64,000 nucleotides of DNA from assembly GCA_963971225.1 (NCBI GenBank), contig OZ020267.1, positions 31,993,798-32,057,797 of the forward strand, given 5' to 3'. A program made the translations under genes and the position numbers. How positions within the stretch are numbered: position 1 is the stretch's first letter; the number at the start of each line of letters is the position of its first letter. The notes under the pieces were generated by a model. It did no database searches. It was not told the origin of the DNA and was given only the letters and a program-made list of their open reading frames with translations. This DNA is from Melieria omissa. Taxonomy: Eukaryota; Arthropoda; Insecta; Diptera; Ulidiidae. This document shows, piece after piece, positions 55,115-64,000 of this stretch.

Positions 55115-55418
55115 TTATGTTTCTAAAATCTAGGTTCCCACGGGCAACCCGTTTGAACACTGGCGCCCACGTCGAAACGATGTTCCAGCGCACTACGCAC
55201 TACAGAGAAAGTACGTTTCTGGCCCGTACAACGCGATTCTGGAATGGTCTCCCTGCAGATGTTTTCCCCATATTGATGGATTCAAGGCAAGAGTCCACAA
55301 ATTCTTCACCCAACTTCCTCTCTCCCAACCTATATATCCTTCCTGAACCAGCCCAATGTCTCGCATTAATGGGGGTCATCCCCTGCGCGTTGGCTCGTTA
55401 AAAAAAAAAAAAAAAAAA
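55115..55418 (+). mobile_element. CR1/Jockey-like ORF2 C-terminus with poly(A) tail
   Basis: Translation from 55117 gives FLKSRFPRATRLNTGAHVE, RTTHYRESTFLARTTRFW-NGLPADVFP, a conserved tail of many RT proteins that lack RNase H. It is open to a stop at 55399-55401, directly followed by a run of about 19 A (55400-55418). The A tract marks the insertion 3' end. A deleted relative sits at 28020-28185. Confidence 0.7.
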
Positions 55419-55419
55419 G

Positions 55420-55780
55420 ATGCGTTCAAAGTACTGTACTCTGCTATTATTTACTTCCTCTCGATTAATGCGCGAATGCAGATAGGTGCTTCCGCAGCTT
55501 CCTCATTGGGTCAGTGTTACCCTTAAGTGCTGGACCACAGCCACATCGACGGTACCGAACGAACCGATTAGTTGATATGGAGATGATCCGTGAGGGTTTA
55601 AAGTTGACACTTCACTGAACTTAATCAAGACCTCGATCGCCCAGAACTTCCTTGCTAGAGCGAATTATAGACGGTTGAGAATTGAGTTCTGCAAAATCAG
55701 TAGCTCACTTTCGCCCAGTTACAGTTAAGAGATTTTATGCAAAGAACACCGGAATGTGACGAGTCAATGGTGCATTGGAA
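55420..55780. other. No feature recognised
   Basis: Probably old retroelement DNA but no block is readable with confidence. Confidence 0.35.
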
Positions 55781-55784
55781 GACT

Positions 55785-56065
55785 TGCTTACTTACTGTAA
55801 TATAACTGGCCATACCAATCCATTGAGGATTACGACCTCTTTAAAACGTTCTCTCCAGTCGTCACTGCTTTGCGCCTTTCCAGTTGGTCATACAAAGTAT
55901 TTCCCAATTTGATGCTTTCACCGGGGACATAGTCTCCTTCTTCGTCGTCAACGTATATAATAGTCTTCTCCAGCAGCAAGAAGACTGAAGATTTTGCGAA
56001 ATAACTTCCTATCAAGGGCTCTTATGTCGTTTCGCGTCAATGTCCCTTCTACTTTTGGCTTTAAG
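55785..56065 (-). pseudogene. RTE-like RT C-terminal tail, minus strand
   Basis: Minus-strand words include GACGACGAAGAAGGAGACTA, CCCCGGTGAAAGCATCAAAT and, in a second frame, AQSSDDWRERFKEVVILNG-LVWPVIL. The first two match 31300-31340 of the RTE-like relic (GRRRGRPC..WKDQ region) and the last is the usual W-rich C-terminus of that family. Confidence 0.6.
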
Positions 56066-56390
56066 TGCAAGTGCAAAGTGCAATTGCAATTGTTACTTAA
56101 TTGCCTACCGAGACCGTAGTAGCACCGCCTTATTTCCAGGCTGACATCACTACTGCTACTTACAGCGATGCCAGCCCCGTATTAATCCCTAACAGGGATT
56201 AATCGGAATAGCAAATGCTGACCAGTAATCGATAAAAAAGATCGATTTGACTCTCGTGAGTTTTTTTCAGAATTTTGGCGTAATATCTTGTCTGGTGTGA
56301 CGAGGATTCTGATGTGATTGTGAGGTCGGACAGTAAGGCTCAGTCCATCCGGACCATAGTGCTATGCCCTTGGAGGACGGTAGGAGAAGG
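56066..56390. other. No feature recognised
   Basis: Unique spacer; a CCTAACAGGGATTAATC-type short dyad occurs near 56188-56202. Confidence 0.35.
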
Positions 56391-56394
56391 GAAA

Positions 56395-57295
56395 GGATAG
56401 GGCAGGAGAGGAAAGGAAAGAAAAGTAAAGGAAATGAAAGAAAAGAAAAGGAAAGGAAATAAAAGGAAAGCAAAGCTAAGGAAAGCCAAATAAGGAAAGA
56501 AAAGGATAGGATAGGAAAAGAAAGGAAAGGAAGGAAAGGAAAGGAAAGGAAAGGAAAGGAAAGGAAAGGAAAGGAAAGGAAAGGAAAGGAAAGGAAAGGA
56601 AAGGAAAGGAAAGGAAAGGAAAGGAAAGGAAAGGAAAGGAAAGGAAATTAAAGGAAAGGAAAGGAAATTAAAGGAAAGGAAAGGAAAGGAAAGGAAAGGA
56701 AAGGAAAGGAAAGGAAAGGAAAGGAAAGGAAAGGAAAGGAAAGGAAAGGAAAGGAAAGGAAAGGAAAGGAAAGGAAAGGAAAGGAAAGGAAAGGAAAGGA
56801 AAGGAAAGGAAAGGAAAGGAAAGGAAAGGAAAGGAAAGGAAAGGAAAGGAAAGGAAAGGAAAGGAAAGGAAAGGAAAGGAAAGGAAAGGAAAGGAAAGGA
56901 AAGGAAAGGAAAGGAAAGGAAAGGAAAGGAAAGGAAAGGAAAGGAAAGGAAAGGAAAGGAAAGGAAAGGAAAGGAAAGGAAAGGAAAGGAAAGGAAAGGA
57001 AAGGAAAGGAAAGGAAAGGAAAGGAAAGGAAAGGAAAGGAAAGGAAAGGAAAGGAAAGGAAAGGAAAGGAAAGGAAAGGAAAGGAAAGGAAAGGAAAGAA
57101 AGGAAAGGAAAGGAAAGGAAAGGAAAGGAAAGGAAAGGAAAGGAAAAGAAAAGAAAAGAAAAGAAAAGAAAAGAAAAGAAAAGAAAAGAAAAGAAAAGAA
57201 AAGAAAAGAAAAGAAAAGAAAAGAAAAGAAAAGAAAAGAAAAGAAAATAAAAGGAAAGGAAAGGAAAGGAAAGGAAAGGAAAGGAAAGGAAAGGT
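56395..57295 (+). repeat. ~900-bp purine-only pentanucleotide tract (GGAAA)n/(GAAAA)n
   Basis: A degenerate start (56395-56525) leads into a nearly perfect (AAAGG)n core (56525-57142). The core is interrupted by AAATTAAAGG near 56645 and 56667 and by a phase slip near 57098. The unit then switches to AAAAG (57143-57245) and returns to AAAGG to 57293. Long open frames on the minus strand (FLSFP repeats) come from the repeat and are not genes. Confidence 0.97.
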
Positions 57296-57399
57296 GACGA
57301 GATAAGTCGAGAGGAGAGGATACCACATATTTCACCCGTTTTTTTAATGTGAGGGCAACACTGTTTTTTCTGGCAACACATATTTCAAGGGGTTAGCGA
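57296..57399. other. Spacer between the pentanucleotide tract and SINE
   Basis: Short unique sequence without motif. Confidence 0.4.
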
Positions 57400-57568
57400 A
57401 AAAGGGAGGGAGGACCTACGATTCTTGTAATTGTCGTCTTCTTCATGTGGATAGCGATCGATGTAGATGAGTGTTTCACCAGCCCGAGCTTGGAATGGAA
57501 CCTAGGGCCTCTGGTGTGAGTAACCAGCGCGCTACCCACTGGATTGTCGAGGCTTACTGCGGTTATAA
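57400..57568 (-). mobile_element. tRNA-derived SINE, copy 2 (minus strand)
   Basis: The minus strand reads CCAGTGGGTAGCGCGCTGG (A-box region), CACACCAGAGGCCC, TAGGTTCCATTCCAAGC (B-box region), GGGCTGGTGAAACACTC, then a body ending GACAATTACAAGAATCGTAG. Head and body match copy 1 at 34105-34275, including the CATACCAGA/CACACCAGA step. The family unit is about 165 bp. Confidence 0.65.
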
Positions 57569-57569
57569 C

Positions 57570-60240
57570 GGGACACTGACTAATTGAAAAACACTCAGCC
57601 AACATGCGCATTCCCTACCTTACCTGCTGTGACAACTGCAAAAACCCGGACCATAATGAAACCATTTGCCACTTCCCCTGTGCCTGTTCAAATCTATCCA
57701 AAAGAAGCTGCAGCTGAGTCACTCAAAATTCATTGGTCTGAATTTCATTTTGGCAAATTAACTTTCCGCTTTCCGCATTCCACACACAAACAAAACCACA
57801 TCCACATAACATGTCAACATTATTAAAAATTCTAACGACCCACAACACTAATAATGCCAACCACCGCAACTGCAACAACAAAAAGCCGACATACTTACTT
57901 GTTGACATAAACAAATTGAAAAGTTGACTTTGCATTTTTTAATACTTTTCAAGCATTTCGGGGCTCGCCTTAGTTCAACATAATTTACCTACAACAAAAC
58001 ACACACACCCACCCACCAACGCACTGCTTGGAATAGTAAAATTTTTTACTTTATTGAGTGTATCACATATCAGGGTCCAATCTCAATTGTCGAACCCAAC
58101 TCAAATGCGCCTAAAAGCCTGCTACCATGCAATGCCACTATGCGTCAACTAGTAATTCGAGCCGAGAGCAAAATGCGTCCACATAGTGCCATTTCAACAT
58201 TTTTGTGCCTCCCTACTGCTGCTGCCTGAACTGAACAACAAAAAACATGCTGTGAAAAAAAGGCAAATTCCATGCAACACAAAATGCTTGGCTCAATAGT
58301 TTTGCACATAATTTCCGACGCTGGGGGGATGAAAAAATGTCAATGTCAGCTAAAATGAAAAAAGCACTAAAGAAAGAAAAGAGGGAAAATGTACAACTTT
58401 AACCCGTGTACACACACATACACGCTTAATACCCGAATGGATTGACAATTTCTGGTTTGGCCCGAGCAACCAAATTCCACTTAAGTTGTCAACACACCTT
58501 AAATTTCTCACAAAAAACTACACGAACAAACATGCCAGTCAGCTACGCCCACTTCGAGACATGGCCGCCTCTGATTCTGTTGCCGTGACCAACTCATATG
58601 GGCGGCGCTGTATGGGTGCGAGGCGCATTCAAATGCAAACAATTTGCCTACGTGCGTAAAATGCGCAATGGTCACCTGCAGCCGTCTGCCAGAAAAATGT
58701 AAATACAACCAGCACAGCAACAACAAACACTTTGAATGACAACAACCACCACTAAATGCTCGAGTGACCTTTTCTGCTGCGCCCAAAGTGCTAAAACCGT
58801 AGGGTGAACAACTTTAATGCCTGCACACCTTCGGGGAAATCAGCCGTCAACCCTCTGACGGAAGGACTAACACGTTGGCCGCAAGCAGTGGGGGAACCAC
58901 AAGGGCGCAGCGTTTAGCGAACTCAAGTGTTGAGGTGAGAAAACGCTCAGCGAGCATTATGCTTGGCATAGTTTTAGGCGCTTTGACTTGGCTTTTCAAT
59001 TTCTCAGAGTTTGACAAATGAAACCATACTTCCTTATTCGTCTTGCATTGTTGTTGTTGAAAGAAATATTGTCGAATTTAATCGAACCAACAAACAGTCA
59101 ATTAATATAAAAATTTTGCACACTCTCCCTTTCGCTCCGCTGACATTGACACATAGTCGAAAATTTGTTTATTTATTTCGATGTTGTAATTGAATTTTTC
59201 ATGGTGTTATTAAAAATTCCAACAAAAACAACATTAACCTCTCCTGTAAATCAACAAAAACGAAAACGAAACATTGAAAAAAAACACACACCCCTATTTT
59301 TAGCCAACACCCCTAACACTTCAATGCCACAACAGCGACAGCAACAACAACACCAGCAGCAAAGCATAATGAACTAATAACAGAAGCTGAAATGTACGAG
59401 TACACATTAAAAATGAATAATTTCGGGTAATTATTTTGAGTTTGTCTGCGCGCCCGCGCGTAGTCGTTTGGGCCCACTGTTGACGTTGGCAGTTTGTGCG
59501 CTTGTTAAATGCTTTTGAATTAATTATTCGCCTAGTAGCTGACGCTGCAAAATGTTGTTGTAAAAAAAAAAAAAATTGTACATTTCATTGATTCCCAGTG
59601 ACGGCAATGAAAAACGTGCGCGACTGCGAGTCTGCTTTAAAATTCAATTAGAAATTAGTGTGTTTTTAGGCGCATTAATTAGCTGTCTGATGTTTCTTGC
59701 AGACTACGTCATTTAGCTGTTTAGCCCGAAGCTGAAAGCCTTGAAATATTTCGAGCTGAAAAAATTGATGTAAAATGATTTGCCATGGTTCGTAGTCGAC
59801 TGAAATTCATTGAAGTACGAGTATGTTTTGGAAAAGTTGTGGGAGCAGCATCAAACGATGCCCAAGAAAGTAATTTACTGTGGCGAACGGGATCAATTTA
59901 AATAAAGATCGAAACAACATTCTCAAAACTCAAGCGCAGAATTCTATAGTTGTCCCAAAAAAGAAAGCCATGAGCGCCGAAATACATCGAAACAAATGCC
60001 AGTACGAGCCAAGGCAAGTTCAAATGTGTGGATTCATTTAGTCAGTGCGTGCGGTGAGACACGATGATGTTGTTTCCCTTACTAGACTATTTAAACTAGT
60101 TAAAGCACATTGTGATCGCAGACGTGATATATCTAATGATGATATATATAATGATGACAAGAGATCTCACATTATTAGGTATACGAAGCATTCAGATGAT
60201 GACATAACACCGAAGTTGTCGAAGATTAGGGGTCTTCTGA
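57570..60240. other. No gene recognised
   Basis: Mixed AT-rich DNA with CA words and CAA runs (59340-59363). Short frames only, no motif. A frame at 60045-60240 leads into the RNase H remnant but its own sequence is unassigned. Confidence 0.45.
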
Positions 60241-60244
60241 GAAG

Positions 60245-60765
60245 GGGTCACATGCGTTTATATCGATGGTTCAAAATTGCTCTTTGGAGTGGAGGCGATG
60301 ATGTCTACTGTGACAGCCTTAACCTGAATCTATACTTCAAATTTCCAGACCACTGCCATATTCGAAGCTTGTAATGGAACAGAGTATTGGAAGCAGTATT
60401 TTGATTCTGGCGAACAGGCAATCCATTCTAATGGCCTCGGGCTCAGTTCACTGTTCAGTGCGCAGAAGATCACTGAATGAGTCTGTCAATCAGCTACGAT
60501 TATTCCTTTACTGGGTATCAGAACACAGATATATACCAGAGACCTACAGTGCAGATGAATTAACCCAACAAGATGCCACGAGGCAGACAAGCCATTACTT
60601 CGACAGGCTTGCTTTGTAAATCAATAATCAAATCAAGCTCCGTACACGTTACTTATAGATTATGTCTGGAGAGTAATGTTGGTAACATGTCAAGACAGAT
60701 TAAACCTCATCTCAGTCATAACTGCTCTAAGCAAATGATTTCTCTCAAAACGAATTAGATACGGC
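60245..60765 (+). pseudogene. RNase H domain remnant of a LOA-like element
   Basis: Readable blocks are YIDGSKIALWSGGDD (60259-60305), VYCDSLNLNLYFKFPDHCHI (60303-60363), ILANRQSILMA (60402-60435; first acid of VDSQ lost), RRSLNESVNQLRLFLYWVSE (60463-60522) and HRYIPETYSADELTQQDATR (60523-60582). The last corresponds to W.PGH..I.GN..ADEL. Two frames are needed, and the second and third catalytic acids cannot both be found. Confidence 0.7.
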
Positions 60766-61060
60766 CCTCATCTGAGTTCTTAGAGGATACCATCTCGATG
60801 GCATTCATACCTGAAGACTCGGTGTATTTTAGAATGATTTTTGTAGATGTTGGAAAAGGAGATCGAAAGTGTTCAACATATTTCATCAAATGGGACTCCA
60901 AGTGAAGAAGTTAGGTGAGGGTATTGGGTTGGCTTAGGTAGAGTAGGATGATATTGAGTCCTTTGCTTTTGACTTTACGCTATATTTCCCTTAGTTTGGT
61001 TAGGTTTGGTCAGCTAGGTTAACGTTTTGGTTATCGATCCAGGGTGAAGTTTTTCATTTC
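60766..61060. other. Spacer before the satellite
   Basis: Contains GGTTAGGTTTGGTCAGCTAGG-like words (about 60997-61020) that could be the end of the preceding retroelement. No gene. Confidence 0.35.
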
Positions 61061-61064
61061 GAAA

Positions 61065-63070
61065 AAGTAAGAAATTTAGAGAACGTTAGACGTTCGGAAG
61101 TCGTTTAACTGCATCTTCTGATGCAGTAAGAAACTTTGAGAATGTTGGATGTTTATTAGACGCTAAACCTCTTTCCTGAAGAAGTAAGGAATTTTGAGAA
61201 CGTTGGATGTTCGTTCTACGCTAAACCCATTTCCTGAAGAAGTAAGGAATTTAAAGAACGTTGGACGTTGCTCAGACGCTAAACCCACTTCCTGCAGAAG
61301 TAAGGAATATAGAGAATGTTGGACGTTCGTAAGACGCTTAACTTAGTCCCTGACGAAGTAAGGAATTAAGAGAACGTTGGATGTTCGGAAGGCGCTAAAC
61401 CTTCCTTCTGATGGAGTAAGGAACCCTGAGAACTTTGGATATCCGTTCGACGCTAAACCCACTTCGTGAAGAAATAAGGAATTTAAAGAAATTGGACGTT
61501 GCTTAGACGCTAAACCTACGTCCTGCATAAGCAAGGAATATAGAGAATGTTGTACTTTCATAGGACGCTACACCTACTTCTTGAAGGAGTGAGGAATTAA
61601 GAGAACGTTGGATGTTCGTAAGACGCTAAACTTAGTCCGTGACGAAGTAAGGAATTCAGGGAACGTTGGATGTTTATAAAGCGCTAAACCTACCTTCTGA
61701 TGGAGTAAGGAACCCTGAGAATGTTAGATGTTCATTAGATACTAAACCCACTTCCTGAAGAAGTAAGGAATTTAGAAAACGTTGGACGTTCGTAAGACGC
61801 TAAACTTGGTTCGTGACGAAGTAAGGAATTCAGAGAACGTTGGATGTTCGGAAGGCGCTAAACCTACCTTCTGTAAGCAACCCTGAGAAAGTTGAATGTT
61901 CATTAGACGCGAAGGAATTTAGAGAACGTTGGACGTTGATTATACGCTAAACCCACTTCCTGAAGAAGTAAGGAAAATGGAGAACGTTCGATGTTCGTAA
62001 GACGTTGAACCCAGTTCGTGACGAAATAAGGAACACTGAGAACGTTGGACGTTCAAAGGACGTTAAACCTACTTCCTGAAGAAGTGAGGAGTTTAGAGAA
62101 CGTTGGACGTTCGTAAAACGTTAAACCCACTTCCTGAAGAAGTAAGCAAAATGGAGAACGTTCGATGTTCGTAAGACGCTGAACGCAGTTCGTGACGAAG
62201 TAAGGAAATTCTGAGAAGGTTGGACGTTCAGAGGACGTTAAACCTACTTCCTAAGGAAGTAACGATTTTAAAGAACGTTGGACATTCAGAGGACGATAAA
62301 CTTACTTCCTGAAGAAGTGAGCAATTTAGAGAACGTTGGACGTTCGCAAGACGCTAAACCCACTTCCTGAAGAAGTAAAGAAAATGGAGAACGTTCGACG
62401 TTCGTAAGACGTTGAACCCAGTTCGTGACGAAGTAAGGAACATTGAGAACATTGGACGTTCAGAGGATGTTAAACCTACTTCCTGAAGAAGTAAAGATTT
62501 TATAGAACGTTGAACGTTCAGAAGAAGTGAGGAATTTAGAGAACGTTTGACGTTCGTAAAACGCTAAAACTGCTTCTTGGAGAAGTAAGGAACTTAGAGA
62601 ATGTTTGACGCCCGTACGATGCAAAGTCCTGACGATGTAAGGAATTTAGAGAACTCTGGACGTTCGTCATACGCTAAACCCACTTCCTGAAGAAGTAAGG
62701 AAAATGGAGAACGTTCGATGTTCGTAAGACGTTGAACCCAGTTCGTGACGAAGTAAGGAATACTGAGAACGTTGCACGTTCAGAGGACGTTAAACCTACT
62801 TCCTGAAGAAGTAACGTTTTTAAAGAACGTTGGACGTTCAAAAGATGATAAACCTACTTCCTGAAGAAGTGAGGCATTTAGAGAACCTTCGACGTTCGTA
62901 AGACGCTAAACCTGCTTCTTGGAGAAGTAAGGAACTTAGAGAATGTTTGACGTCCGTAAGACGCAAACTTCTGACGATGTAAGAAATTTAGAGAACGCTG
63001 GACGTTGAAAAGACGCTAAGCCCACTCCCTGGCGGAGTAAGGAAATCAGAGAACATTGGATGGTTCAGTA
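61065..63070 (+). repeat. 58-bp satellite with two hairpin dyads per unit (about 34 copies)
   Basis: A typical unit reads GAACGTTGGACGTTC, GTAAGACGCTAAACC, CACTTCCTGAAGAAGTAAGG, AATTTAGA (58 bp). GAACGT-TGG-ACGTTC is a perfect 6-bp-arm palindrome and ACTTC-CTGAA-GAAGT a perfect 5-bp-arm palindrome. An alternative unit class has AGTTCGTGACGAAGT in place of the second. A composite block (AAGTAAGG, AAAATGGAGAACGTTCGA, then the variant unit) recurs near 61973, 62147, 62380 and 62701, spacings 174, 233 and 321 bp, indicating higher-order repeats. Confidence 0.93.
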
Positions 63071-63074
63071 ACAA

Positions 63075-64000
63075 CGAGGGTTTAATTTGATGCCACAAAT
63101 TATTATTAAATTATGGTGATGGTAAATGAAGGTACGGATCGGTTTAGGTTTAGTTTTAAAACGTAGATTTCAGTTACCAAATTTAGACTCTCAAAAGATA
63201 TACTTAATATATAATGTATTATATACTTAACCTCTTTGAGGCCATAACCCGTTCTAAGGGCTCCGCGTTAGTTAGGGTTTTCAATTTGCTCACAGATACC
63301 CTGTATGTATGTTTCCTATCTGAGTTAAAAAGTTACTCAAACAAAATAACGTTGCTCAATCAAATTCCACTTTTACCGTTATCGCATAAACTGTAAAATG
63401 TTCGTCGACAGTGAATGTCTAACGACATCACCATCGACACAGTTCATGGCAATTGTATATAAATTTTCACTTTCGAATCAATTAAAACACTAACATTGGC
63501 CGCGCTGCGTTCGCAGTTGGGCGCCATTTGCAATTTGTGCACATCCTGCGAGGGAAATTCAATTTTCTAGTGCGCCGATAAAATACGCGCAGTTAATTTA
63601 ATTCGACGGCTTTTTTGTATAGGTAATTATGATTCCATTAACAAATACGCAGACACACAAACACATACACAGTCATTGCTGCATAGAAACAACCGAAATA
63701 GCAACGAACGAACGAATGAAAGACAACGCGCCACAATTAGCCGGACGCAGTGACGCTGCGACAAACATATATTTCACATTAACATTCGAATGTTCTAGGC
63801 AGGATATGTGTATGTGTGAGTGGGGGGACCAGGACTTTAAATATTCTCATACTTGAAATTGTCGCCGTGTCAGTGCCTCGTCTCAATGACATTGCAGACA
63901 ACTGCGACACTTTATTTACTGGCGCGCTTTGTTGTTGTACGGAAAATTGATGATTTGCCAGTGCGTTGGTCATTGGCTTTGTCGTTGTTGTTGTTCGCGC
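63075..64000. other. No gene recognised; possible promoter within
   Basis: AT-rich to 63400, then a more complex segment (63480-63560) that could be a 5' leader, then CA words (63655-63675). No coding exon is recognised. Confidence 0.4.
63456..63485 (+). promoter_or_regulatory. Weak candidate TATA plus initiator
   Basis: TATATAAA at 63455-63463 and TCAATT at 63478-63483 are about 24 bases apart, followed by GC-richer sequence and an AG|GTAATT donor-like site near 63620. Plausible but unsupported by any coding exon. Confidence 0.25.

Noticed and set aside
56340..57381. Long minus-strand open frames up to 331 codons made of repeated FLSFP
   Set aside because: They are translations of the (GGAAA)n pentamer, which is open in all three frames; no start context or domain.
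1..64000. CRISPR arrays, bacterial operons, riboswitches or rho-independent terminators
   Set aside because: Tandem repeats here are satellites without CRISPR-like repeat/spacer alternation, and sequence composition and elements are those of an insect nuclear genome.

Overview
The window looks like non-coding, transposon-rich DNA from a higher dipteran fly, most consistent with a tephritid fruit fly. The evidence is high AT content, abundant (CAACAA)n and (CA)n microsatellites, TATA/TCAGT-type core promoter motifs, short introns, and a repertoire of mariner, RNase-H-bearing non-LTR, RTE-like and R1-like elements. There is no bacterial-style gene organisation, CRISPR array, rRNA or convincing functional tRNA. 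The species assignment is inference.

Layout. 1-1680 is anonymous DNA. 1683-2560 is a ~120-bp satellite that recurs at 40190-41080. A decayed mariner (2650-3600) is followed by anonymous DNA and a 5'-truncated non-LTR element (5930-7680). Next come a degenerate satellite (7745-8500), a mariner 5' half (10843-11270), a probable solo LTR on the minus strand (11410-11825), an 88-bp TTAA-type MITE (12391-12478) and a long inverted repeat (12528-12648). The best-preserved element is a LOA/Bilbo-like retrotransposon at 14684-19180. It has a 5'-truncated ORF1 and an uninterrupted ORF2 of about 1,200 codons (endonuclease, reverse transcriptase, RNase H, zinc finger). Just downstream is an internally deleted mariner with perfect 30-bp terminal inverted repeats (19425-20178), then 2 kb of very AT-rich DNA.

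From 23.3 to 34.3 kb there are nested remnants of at least four non-LTR lineages. One is an RTE-like reverse transcriptase whose catalytic palm segment has been iterated in tandem about six times. 34-43 kb holds several tandem arrays (31-bp, ~185-bp, ~120-bp and 75-bp polypyrimidine units), a hairpin and a putative core promoter. 44-46.8 kb holds more element remnants, the second MITE copy and a tRNA-derived SINE. 49.8-51.2 kb is a 157-bp satellite with a three-unit higher-order period. It is followed by the only credible host gene candidate: a two-exon small secreted protein at 51425-51871. 53.9-56.1 kb is a graveyard of non-LTR 3' ends. 56.4-57.3 kb is a ~900-bp purine-only pentanucleotide tract. 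61.07-63.07 kb is a 58-bp satellite in which every unit carries two hairpin dyads.

No set of genes here forms a pathway. The functional content is self-replicating DNA, and the recurring theme is tandem amplification, including inside dead transposon genes. Element class names rest on protein motifs visible in translation. Clade names are from family knowledge without a database search.
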